64,000 nt of DNA from Flammulina velutipes (lineage: Eukaryota > Basidiomycota > Agaricomycetes > Agaricales > Physalacriaceae), in the NCBI GenBank assembly GCA_011800155.1, contig CM022368.1:3534001-3598000 (forward strand), written 5' to 3'. The notes below the pieces were generated by a model. That model was not told where the DNA came from. It did no database searches and saw nothing but the letters and a program-made list of their open reading frames with translations. Both the position numbers and the translations under genes were made by a program. Positions 1 through 9,740 of this stretch are shown one piece after another (the stretch's first letter is position 1; each line of letters starts with the position of its first letter).

Positions 1-1181
1 TTATCGTTTCGTTCTAGGCGGATGCCATCCGCGTCAAAGTCGGCTTCCCCTTGTCGCCAGACACACGTAGTGCCGCATCTCTAGCTCGGTATTATGGCCT
101 CGTCAAAATAGATCAGAATAATTTCTTTGAAAATATCCTGAGCGCAAGGTCAGCAGTATACTATTAACAGCGGGTCCTTGGGGTCTTAACCCTTCTGTTT
201 CTAGTGTCAGTGACAAGATCAAAGAGTGGATCCAACTTGGAAGGCAGCGAGATCCCGAAAGTTGGGAAATGTGGCCGTCCATGGTCAATGCCTACTTCAA
301 CCCTCCTTCAAATGAGATCGTTTTCCCGGCTGGGATCCTGCAACCTCCGTTCTTCTCTCAGGATTGGCCTGGCTACCTTGCGTATGGTGGATTCGGACAC
401 GTCGCGGCCCATGAGTTAACACACGCGTTTGACTCCGCCGGGCGGATGTACAACCAAGAGGGTAAACTGAAGCAATGGTGGACGGACAAGACGACCCAGG
501 GTTTCCAAAGCAAGAAGGACTGCATCGTGAAGCAGTACTCCAGTAGGATATCCTACTGACTCGATGCAACGCGTTCTAATACCAAAGCAGATTATACCAT
601 AGACGACGGCAAGGGTGGCCGGGTTCATGTTAATGTGCGTTTCGCTACCTTTTCTTGTTACTATCGCTCACATCGACCGACTCTCTAGGGAAACTTGTAA
701 TGTCTGATTCCCCGTTCGCATTCTCCTTCTAACGATTTCACAGCACCTCCGGCGAGAATATTGGCGACACTGGTCTCATTCAGGCATATCGTGCTTGGAA
801 GGCGCAATATCACACCAACCTCGACGCAGGCAATGAGTTCTTACTACCTGGATTGGACTTTACAAGAGAACAGCTATTCTTCATCTCCTTCGGCCGTATC
901 TGGGCTCGCAGTATGAAACCCGCCGCAGCAGTGAGCATCTTCAGTTGCTATTCCATTCTTGGCCGTTAAATCTTCCCCAGCTTCAACGGATACGTACCGA
1001 TCCTCATTCGCCTAGTCAATTCCGCGTTGACGGGACTATCTTCAACATTCCCGAGTTCGCTGAGGCATTCAAGTGTTCCAAGAATGCAACGGTACGTGTC
1101 TTATAAGTCATCGTGTCTCGTGACCGGGCTGACGTGGCGCAGCTAAACCCACCTCCCGAGAAACAGTGCCGTTTCTGGTGA
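1..1181 (+). CDS. Peptidase family M13 (neprilysin-like) zinc metallopeptidase, C-terminal part
   Basis: The 5' part lies left of the window; the first visible exon starts at about 18, just after an intron acceptor. The spliced exons (about 18-148, 205-542, 591-630, then three shorter ones ending at 1181) contain the zinc-binding HELTH helix (HVAAHELTHAFD), followed by a WWT segment and a QYSNYT segment. The third zinc ligand lies in ENIGDTGL, where the family consensus is ENIADNGG; the Glu and Asp are kept. The protein ends in a Cys-x-x-Trp tail (CRFW), the usual M13 C-terminus. M13 enzymes are secreted or type II membrane endopeptidases that cut short peptides at hydrophobic residues. Whether this one is membrane-anchored cannot be judged because the N-terminus is missing. 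Confidence 0.9.
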
Positions 1182-1440
1182 TGAGGTCGTTTCGATAAAT
1201 ACTGCCGTATCTCTGTAACTGTTAAATTAAAGCTTTCGACATGGACAATGGCTAGCTACCAAATGGGAACGACATCTTGATATCATCCGATGGGTCTGGA
1301 CTTGAGCAACAAAGCGGTGCAAACAAAGGACAAGGGCTGCCGATTTTGTGATCTGCCCTTGTTCTTGGCTCTCATCTTGGGTTATTTTGTCCCCACTCAC
1401 TCATTGCTTATATCTTACTGCACTGTATATCTCACTCAAC

Positions 1441-2174
1441 ATGAACTTTTCATCCAACGATAATCCTGTTCTCGTCGCCCCTCGACCGGTGCGGCTAATC
1501 ACTCCATTTCCCATCCGCCACCACCCAGTTCGCCTCGTGTCCGCCCCGGACGCAGTGGAACGCGCAGAGGAGCTCCGAATCAGCCCCTCCGTGTCTGAAA
1601 AGGACTATGGTTCCCCGAGATCGTCACCCAGGTGAGTCACGGCCAGCCACCATGACAGACACCGACTGACTGATCCTCGTCAAGACTTCCCTCAGAGGCT
1701 CTAGAGGAGTTTCTCTCCATTCTCAGGCCGTCCATCTTTCCGCCACGCTCTCCAGTCATGCGTGCTCGCAAAGGGGCGTCTATGCCATCCCTCCACCAGC
1801 ACGAGAGATCGTACAGCTTCAAGTTCATGAACGTCGACGAAGCCCCGGAGTCTCCCCTGCTTATTGCGAAAACCCCGGATGGCACTGGCGAGCAGGACAC
1901 TTTCGAGCTTATAGACGCAGACGAGGCTCAGAAGCTCCGTTGGTTCACCTCGAGCGTCCTATGTAAGTTGCTTTAGTCGCCTATCGTTATCTCTCTTTTG
2001 TTTATTGTGATCTTAGCATCTCCCATCTCGCGGAACAATACCCGGAACCCATTCCAGCGACATGCGTCCTACCAAATCAGTCTCACGCCCTCCCCGTCCT
2101 CGAGGGCCCCTCTTTCTCCGGCCGCTATCCCGCTCCCGCTTCCCACGGCCGACGAGATTGTCGAGGCGGTATAA
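1441..2174 (+). CDS. Orphan 208-aa protein, three exons
   Basis: Exons 1441-1631, 1685-1962 and 2017-2174 join in frame (627 nt) to give a 208-aa protein. I do not recognise a family. The start MNFSSNDN is the first ATG of a frame that stays open through both junctions. The chain is rich in Pro, Ser and Arg, with many short SPR/SP motifs that look like possible phosphorylation sites. A more ordered middle part (about residues 90-155, around SYSFKFMNVDEAPESPL) is followed by a Ser/Pro-rich tail ending in EIVEAV. No signal peptide or membrane segment is visible, so a soluble, largely disordered protein is most likely. Support comes from the clean splice sites and continuous coding, not from a known homologue. 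Confidence 0.6.
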
Positions 2175-2782
2175 TTACCACTCGAAACATTCAAGATCTG
2201 TATTTCTACTTTATTTATCCTCATCGCGGAATTGCGTCGTGCTATCCATATCATTGCATCTTTCTCCTTGCTCGTTTATGTATGCCCGCTTTCTTCTAAT
2301 CCTGCTGGATCTCCCATCTATACTCTATCCAATTACAATTTACCTACCATTATCCATTTGCTCTGCAGTGTACATTGTCTTGTGACATCTTATAATCCAA
2401 AGATCCTTTTGCCATCTCCGACCAACGGTCCGGCTATCCTTAACTATCATGTGGACAGTACGTGAGTCCCCGTCGTGTTCTTGCCTGATCTGCGTTAACA
2501 TCGAGCCAAGGTTCTCAGACATGTATTGAGACACGCGATGATCGTCAGAAACTGCGCCACTTACCTCTCTCAGTGGAACACTCGTCGACTTCTTATGCTC
2601 GCTCACTCTACACTGCCTGCACTGATCCGCGGAATACTCGGCGTCTTCATCTTCTCCTCTCCTGAAAGCTAGATATGTCAGGCCGGCTGGCCATTGAGTT
2701 TTATGGCCTGAGCGCTGAGAATTGGAACTTTTGATATCTTATATAAACGGCCTCGCCTTCCCTCGGTCCTCTTCCTGTCACC
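2175..2782. other. Intergenic, no gene seen
   Basis: About 600 bp, AT- and pyrimidine-rich. Only short frames without convincing splice structure occur. It holds the 3' end of the orphan gene and the promoter of the nitronate monooxygenase-like gene. Confidence 0.5.
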
Positions 2783-4417
2783 ATGGTGTCCCTCCCACCG
2801 ACTACTCGACAAGACAAGATGCTCGAACAGATCTTCGCTACCCCGCTAACGAAACAATTTGGAATCCGACATCCTGTGATGCTTGCTGGTTCGTCTAGAC
2901 CTGGCGATATCAAACTCCCCAACTTACGACTTGTGTAGGTATGGACACGGCAGCTGGTCCGGAATTGGCGGCGGCTGTGACCAATGCTGGTGCGTTCTAC
3001 GCTAAGCTGAACTGGGAATGAATCTGCTTACGCTGCACCTTCTCTTCTAGGTGGCATTGGTGTTATTGGCGGTGTACTTTTGACGCCTGTGCACCTTCAG
3101 GCATGTATTGACGAGATGAAAAGCTACCTCCTGGACAAAACCGCGCCCTTCGGAGTGGACTTGCTCATACCACAGATTGGGGGGTCGGCGAGGAAGACGA
3201 ATGTCGACTATACAGGCGGACAGCTTCCTGAGCTCATTAACGTCGTCATAAAGAGTGGTGCTGCCCTCTTCGTCTCTGCAGTCGGTGTGCCTCCCAAGTG
3301 GGCGGTGGATAGGCTGCATGAAGCAGGAGTTCTTGTTATGAAGTAAGAGGACCTTCTTACTCACAAAACCCGTCTATAATCCTCAACGCCCTCTTTTTCA
3401 GCATGGTCGGGCATCCCAAGGTCCGGTTTCTACTTGAAGTACTAGCTTTCTTTGTGTTAAGTCATTCCGTTTCTATAGCATGTTCCGAAAGCGCTTGCCC
3501 AAGGTGAGTTATGCGGTATCACGTATAGCACTATCTTGCTAATCACTTACACTCGCAGGGGTAGATATGATTTGTGCACAAGGTGGAGAGGCTGGTGGAC
3601 ATACCAGTGATGTCCCGTTCTCCATTCTCGTCCCTGCTGTGGTGGACCTATGCAAGACCGCTCGCAGCCCCCTCACTCGTGAGCCCGTCATCGTCGTCGC
3701 AGCAGGCGGGATATCAGATGGACGAGGATTGGCAGCTTCCCTCTCGTGAGCCTTTCTCCCCTTCCGTCTCACGAGTCCTCATCTGAGTTTGCAAGGTATG
3801 GCGCATCGGGCGTCTGGGTAGGCACACGATTCCTAGCTAGCGTAGAGGCTGGCGCGCCCAAGAAACACAAGGAGATGGTTCTAAGCGCAGGCTACGACGA
3901 CGTTGCTCGGACTCTGATATATTCGGGTCGGCCCATGAGCGTCAGAAAGACTCCCTATGTGGCGGAATGGTGAGACGACGTTGACAGTGGCAAGCTTGAT
4001 GCGTGATGTTTACATGATCCATAGGGAGAATGAAAGGCGAAGAGAACAAGAGGAGTTATTGGCGAAAGGCAAGATTCCTTACGCTGTTGATCTGGAGGCG
4101 CATCCCGATAAGCACATTGCATCTTCACGATGTAATACAGGTTTATCTTCTTCATTTATCTGCTGATACTGATACCATGCGTGTAGGGGTTATGGGAAAG
4201 GTAGCAGGATCTATAAATGTAGGTCGACAAAGCCTATGATTCATTTTCGCGCTAACGCTCTTCTAGGATATTAAACCTGCCAACGAGATGTAAGTGTAGG
4301 CGCTATCTGAAGGATCATAGAAATGACACCTACCACAGAGTCAACGAACTGGTGCTGACAGCAAAGAAGTCTTTGAAGGTGGCCACACAGTATACCAACC
4401 TCAGCGCTAAACTTTAA
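2783..4417 (+). CDS. Nitronate monooxygenase / 2-nitropropane dioxygenase-like flavoprotein
   Basis: Eleven exons (2783-2888, 2939-2989, 3051-3342, 3402-3420, 3479-3503, 3559-3745, 3796-3969, 4025-4131, 4187-4218, 4267-4289, 4339-4417) sum to 1095 nt, a 364-aa protein. The family is shown by an N-terminal FGIRHPVMLAGM segment, a GGIGVIGG turn, an AQGGEAGGHTSD segment with the conserved His, the phosphate-binding VAAGGISDGRG and the GASGVWVGTRF motif of the FMN-binding TIM barrel. These enzymes oxidise alkyl nitronates with FMN and oxygen; propionate-3-nitronate is the usual toxic substrate in fungi. The usual length is 330-380 aa, so the gene looks complete. Two very small internal exons (19 and 23 nt) are unusual but needed for the frame. 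The exact substrate is not predictable. Confidence 0.88.
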
Positions 4418-4847
4418 ATGTATATCTATCCCAGTTTAAGACGTTCCCTTGGTGTATGTAATCTAATGTCGCTTGGAACATTGCGCTCAACCGCAGCCAG
4501 AGTAAAAGTGAATGTCTTCATTTGTGGCGCAGATATGAGCTCGAACAGGATTAAGGCCAACAAAACCATTTCATAGCATCAAGAAAGCAACTAAGCTACA
4601 ATATGCGACAGTACTTATGAGTAATTTACTTTCCGGTATATACATAAGGATATATAGAACAGGTTCTTGCGTCCATTCGCAAGGGTATGTTTGTAAGGTA
4701 CGTCGTGGCCACACCAAAAGGCTGAGAGAGCACCAAGAAAAAAGGAAGCAACCGCGGGGGAAGTCAGAGGGAAGGGGGATGGTCCTTGAAGTCGTCTTGA
4801 AGCACTAGATTGGGTTCACTCTGAAAGACTCAAAACGTTCACGCTCC
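4418..4847. other. Intergenic between convergent genes
   Basis: About 430 bp between the convergent 3' ends of the nitronate monooxygenase-like gene and the small heat-shock gene. No coding sequence is supported; it should contain both 3' UTRs. Confidence 0.5.
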
Positions 4848-5997
4848 TCATCGAAGAGGGATGGAGGACACCTCATTCTCGTCATCAGGCGGACCGCAGT
4901 TGATCTTCAGCACAAGAACACCATCAGCTAGCTGGGCATCGATATCTTCAAGCTGGAAAGAGGTAAGCCAAGTTTGGAGGGGTGACGAACGAAAGCACAC
5001 CTTGCAATCCGGAGGAACCGTAATCGAGCGACGACATTCTCCGTACTTGCCTTCAATATAGTTGAACTCGCGCCCCGGAACTGCCTCACGAGAGGTTACG
5101 GCTCCGGGGAACGGAGCACGTCTTGTGGCGTAGACTGTCACTTGCTTCACTCTGTTGTAGTAGGACGTCCCAAGTGATATCCGAATGTCTTCTCGACGGA
5201 TACCAGGCATCTCGAAGTACGCCGTGATCTTTCTCGTTATGGGATCATAACGCCAATCGACGCGTATTGCCAAGAATCGGGAGCTAGTCGTGGTGGGGGT
5301 ATTAGAAGCTGTATGGAGGGAGGTCGACGGCGCCGGGGTCGATAATCTGTGGCGAGATAAATGAGCATTTAACCTAGAAGTATCAGATCATACGATAAAC
5401 GCGCAGGGACCGTCGACGGCGGTGGCGGCAACTGTTGAATAAATCGGAGAGGTTGTTGTTCTCGTTGCTGACGTTGGCGTTGTTGCTCTTGTTGGCGGTG
5501 CCGAGTGTTGCTGCTTGGGCCATCGGCTGAGCTTTCGGGGCGAGGATACGGATTCATCCTGTGTTGCGCACGCGTTCGAGGAGGGCTTGATCTCAATGAT
5601 GACCTTCCTCTGCCACTGCTGGGCCCGGCTTCCCCGGAGCTACAGGCAGAGTCACCCACGCGTTCAGACGCCAAAGATCGTATGCTCACCTGTCATGGTG
5701 CGAGAGTTGAGGAACATGGTGCAACAAAACGCCGCCGGGATGTTCGGTGAGAGGTGAGTCTTGGCTTGGAATGTACGGTTCCGGGTCGAGCTGAAGATGT
5801 TGCGCGTACAATGGAGTTGTTTGGATGGGCGTCAATGGCGAAGGTTGATTGAGTTGAATATCTTGATGTTGTGACATTTGGGCGCCTTGAGCTTGAGGTT
5901 GATGTTGCTCTAGTACCTCCCACTGAGGGAACGGGTCACGCGGCGTTGAAGGCGTAGAATATTCATCTGGATATTGACCATGGTATGGGTACGACAT
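4848..5997 (-). CDS. Small heat-shock protein (alpha-crystallin domain) with long Q/P-rich N-terminus
   Basis: Four exons (5997-5690, 5639-5394, 5346-5001, 4952-4848) total 1005 nt, 334 aa. The C-terminal ~130 residues form an Hsp20/alpha-crystallin domain: VDWRYDPITRKITAYFEMPG, GIRREDI, KYGECRRSITVP, then DIDAQLADGVLVLKI, the usual last beta strands. Small heat-shock proteins hold unfolding clients without ATP. Residues 1 to about 200 are low complexity, rich in Gln, Pro and Ser, with a QQ/RQ tract, so the N-terminal arm is several times longer than in ordinary fungal Hsp20 (about 150-220 aa in total). The start MSYPYHGQ is preferred to an in-frame ATG 43 codons upstream because the segment before it looks non-coding. 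The residue pair EDI is interrupted in DNA by a 48-nt intron. Confidence 0.82.
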
Positions 5998-6413
5998 GGG
6001 GGGAATGAGGAAAGAGAAATTTGCTCCCGCTCCCGCCTTTTGTATCCACGGAATCAATATGACTCCGCGTTTTAAACTCCGACCCACGTCCATAAAGGGA
6101 TGGGAATTGGCTGAATAAGGGAACATCCGGATCCGGCCGACCGACCCACATGCTTACGGCCAAGGAAAAGCGTGATTCTTACGCGCTGCAGTGTCGAATT
6201 GACTCCGATTGAGGGCTCGCCACCTTGTGGAGTCAGTATGTTCCCACACCGATAAGCTCTCGTCTTTTCTAGCCCGGAATTCCGCCGGGCCCGCCGCTCT
6301 CATCATACAAACATATGTAAATAGCCGCCTCGTACATTGTGAGGGAATTGCCGGTGGCGCACTTTGGGCGCACCATTTCCTCATTTATCCCGTGCGTACA
6401 CAGCGCATACAGT
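5998..6413. other. Intergenic, promoter side of the small heat-shock gene
   Basis: About 415 bp between the small heat-shock start and the stop of the upstream minus-strand hydrolase. It should contain the heat-shock promoter. I could not confirm a clear nGAAn heat-shock element array by eye. Confidence 0.4.
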
Positions 6414-7744
6414 TCAATTGATATTAATTCCTTCTGCAAGAAATTCAAATATAGTATGGGTCATTCTGGTAACATGATACGGCGTGAAAATGAAGTCGAG
6501 CACAAAATCAACATGCAGGCCATCCTCCTGTACCCATAGCTGAATATCAGGGTGCGAGTCCTTTAGGTGGCGCTCATAGAGAAAAACGATGGCGTCTACC
6601 AAACACTCTTTCTCGCCCGCCGTTATCAAGACGCGATCTGCGAGTTTATCGAGATCAGAGAACCATCCGAGTGGTGCTGCCACAGGATCTCCAAATGCCT
6701 CCAAGTTAGGCGGAACTTCTGCCATATATTCACGTCCCCAGGAGCAATATGTCGCGGCACTGATAGTGTCGTGGAGGTCGTTTCGACGGAAAGCGTCACT
6801 TCCCACATCGCCTCTCAAGGATACCCATGGGGAGAAGAGGACGATGCTACGGAATTTCATAGGAGGGATAGGATCGATATACATAGGTGGGAGGGGATGC
6901 ATCATGTGCGAGAGGAGTTGGATAATAAGGTGAGCCCCGGAGGAGTCGCCAATGAGTTGGATGTTTCCGGGCTGAACATCTTGGGAAAGTAAGAAGTCCA
7001 ACGCGAGTTTCGCGTCGCGTAGTTGAGTAGGAAAGCGACCTTCTGGTCTTAGCTCTGAAATTTCATATGCATCGCTGAACTTGAATGATTTGGGGCAAAA
7101 CGTACTGTATAACAGCACAGCGACCCCAACTTCAGTCTCAACGCGTTTCCCAATATGCAGTTGGGCTCGTCGTATAAAGTTCAGGTTGCCCGGCTCCAAA
7201 GGATTCACGTATCCTCCACCTATAGAGGCGTAGATGTTAGACTTGTCATGTCTGCCATTCAGTCCGAAACTCACCAGGAAAATGGAGTATCACATTGCGC
7301 AATTTGTCGGGTTTAGGACCAAGCCATACAAGCATAGCGCCCTCTCCAAGATCGTCGATATTGATAGGCTGCCTCTCTCTCCTGACCCATTTTTTGTAAA
7401 TGTACAGAGGTCTTCCGCAGATGAATTGGATCTCAGAATAGCATAGCGTGTCTGTAGCGACCCGTGCTACGCATTCCCCCAGACGACGCATAAATGGCTT
7501 GTCAGATTTAGACGCAAAATCAAGCCTTCCGACATGGAAAACTATTCGAGGCATATGTTTAACTAGGAAATGGGATTAGGTTGTACTCACCAACGGAGGA
7601 AACCAATAAGATTATCTTCAGTAAGAGGAGCAGAATGTTCACTTCAGCGTAATGAGTAGCAGGCATTGCTACCAAGAGCTGGCATAAGTAAACGAGGTAA
7701 GGAGAGCTTGTCAAGCACCAAGTACTGTTAAAGGATGTTAACAT
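6414..7744 (-). CDS. HSL-type alpha/beta hydrolase (fold-3), N-terminally anchored
   Basis: Four exons (7744-7591, 7541-7275, 7219-7106, 7054-6414) give 391 aa. The oxyanion-hole motif HFPGGGY is at about residue 138, YKLRPEGRFPTQLRDA at 178, the nucleophile elbow GDSSG (Ser216) follows, and the catalytic His is about residue 359 in DGLHVDF. This is the hormone-sensitive-lipase family, which hydrolyses acyl or acetyl esters; fungal relatives include steryl acetyl hydrolases. A hydrophobic N-terminal stretch (VNILLLLLKIILLV) suggests an ER-membrane anchor, as in yeast Say1. The third intron (7055-7105) is 51 nt, a multiple of three and open, so it could be missed; splicing it out restores the expected YKLRPE motif. 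An alternative start is the ATG at 7792. Substrate is inferred only at family level. Confidence 0.85.
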
Positions 7745-7964
7745 TGAAACTCCGCTATCGGGCCGGTGGTGCGAGGTGCACGTGGTGCGCATCGTAGAAC
7801 CCACTTCAAGACCACTATCTGGTTCCCAGAGTGTCAGTTGTCGTAGATTCAGCCTGAGGCATGAGCAACAGATACATGCGATACAGTATGACCATCCGGT
7901 GTAGAATTAATGGACCATTTAATATATTGTAAGTACATTGAACTAGTCTCTGATATCCTCTTCT

Positions 7965-9664
7965 TTATGGATCCCACGGAGATCGTGCGGCACCTCCGAC
8001 TCCAGCGGTCAGGTAAGCTGCGGTGCCATTGTCCGCAATATAGAAGCAGTCCTCCAAACGCACGCCAACCTAAGAATGTTCTGTGGGTTTAAAATCGGGC
8101 AGAAAGTCGGGCACGCTACCTTTCCCTCTATATAAATTCCAGGTTCATCCGAGAACGAGTGACCAGTTTTCAAGACGGTTTCACTGCCTCCGTTGAGATA
8201 AGGGTCTTCATGGACTTCCAGTCCAATACCTACAACAAACTATTAGGCATCGACATCGACAACAAGTCAGACACCTCACCGTGTCCTAGGCGATGCGTGA
8301 AATATTGATCATATCCTGTGAGGCCGAGGAATAGACGAGCCGAGTGGTCCACCCTCTTTGCGAGGACACCTTCTTTCGCGGTTCCGTATGCCACATTCTG
8401 TGCGCCACGAACAGACTGCCATATGGTACGATGCTCTCTCGGTATCTCTGAGTTATCTAGTGCGATCGTCTATAACGTGTAGCCAATCAGATTTATGTTA
8501 AATCTATACAAAGAAAGAACGCACGCGAGTGACATCGCTGAAGTAACCGTGCAGCGAAGCTGTACAGTCGAACAGCGCAAAGTCCTTCGGGCTGAGAGCG
8601 CGGTCTGTCCCACTACCATGGGGCAATGCAGCATTTTCTGCACAATCGTAAACAAGGTATCGAGTTCGTGGGAGGAAATCGGCGTACCTCCAAAAAGAGT
8701 CAAGCATTCGCCGTCCCTAAGACCCGCGCTCTTCAGCGCCCCTGCTACCATGGCGCGCGCCTCTGATTCGCGTATTCCGACATACATTCTCTTTCTGACT
8801 TCCCGGATTGAGAGGAGAGTAGCCTGGAACAATATGGGAATTTATATAACAAGAATATGGTGCGTCTGACCTCGTTGGCACACTTCATTAACTCCAGCTC
8901 AGCTTTGGATTTGCGCTCCCGCAATTGCCTAATTTCGGTGGGAGCTACTACCACCTTTGCAGAAGGGAATGCTTTCTGGAGGCCGTCAACGATGAAGTGG
9001 CGGACGCTTCCATCAACATATATTGTCCCGCTAGTTGAGGAAATCGTGAGCTTCTCGTAAGGATTAGCCTCTTCAGCCCATTCTGAAAATTCGACGCCCG
9101 GGAAAGGAATAGGCAGCATTTTTGCCCTTGTCGTCTCGAATTTGGGTGTCAAGACGGAGACCTTGGCCTTCACTTCACCAGAGGAAGAATCTGGTGTCAC
9201 GATAAGGAGTAGCGGGCGTTCCGAGAGACCCCAGCGAGAGGAAGAGATGTTCCCGTAGAATGAGGCACTCGCGCCTGGCTCTGCGATGTAAGCCGAAGCG
9301 TTCAAGGCATGCAGCGCCCTTGCTAAAGAGTCTTGCCGGAAGTGGAATTCGGATTCGGTGATTGGTATTGCCTTTGAACAATATCCTTCGATCTCTGGGA
9401 AGGAATAAGAGATCTCCGGAAGGTTATTCGCGTTCGGTCGTCCTCTGCCCGAAAATGTAAGGAAGAAGAGGAGGGTACTGAAGAAGGTGATGGTCCACTG
9501 CGTACTGACAAGTTTAGTGAGCAGGCGGGATGAAGATGCATAGCACTGACCAGTGACTGTGGTGATAAGCGCGACATAATAGCTCCAAGAGTGCTGCGCG
9601 GAATACCCGTAGGCGGCGCTTCAGGAGTTTCGGGAGGTTCAGTCTTTTGACTTTTCTCGTCCAT
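7965..9664 (-). CDS. Xaa-Pro aminopeptidase/dipeptidase, peptidase family M24, membrane-anchored
   Basis: Seven exons (9664-9551, 9497-8871, 8823-8688, 8637-8525, 8469-8280, 8229-8120, 8069-7965) total 1395 nt, 464 aa. The C-terminal pita-bread fold has all five metal ligands in order: Asp316 (LFDC), Asp327 (SDVTR), His393 ([11 protein letters not shown]), Glu422 (EPGIY) and Glu436 (RLED). The N-terminal creatinase-like domain contains YFGN-type SFYGNIS. M24B enzymes use two Mn or Co ions to remove residues at Xaa-Pro bonds. A hydrophobic segment ([15 protein letters not shown], residues 39-53) after a basic, Pro-rich head predicts a type II membrane protein, with the catalytic part in the lumen or outside. 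It diverges from the AlkB-like gene across only 76 bp. Confidence 0.9.
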
Positions 9665-9740
9665 GATGGTGGTCAATTGTCGAGATACAGTGACCGGCCC
9701 GAAGGCAGCGGTTAGTCGCAATTGCCACTTGCCTTTAACC
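9665..9740. promoter_or_regulatory. 76-bp bidirectional promoter
   Basis: Only 76 bp separate the start codons of the divergent M24 peptidase and AlkB-like genes, so the two must share their core regulatory sequence and 5' UTRs. No TATA box is obvious. Confidence 0.6.
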
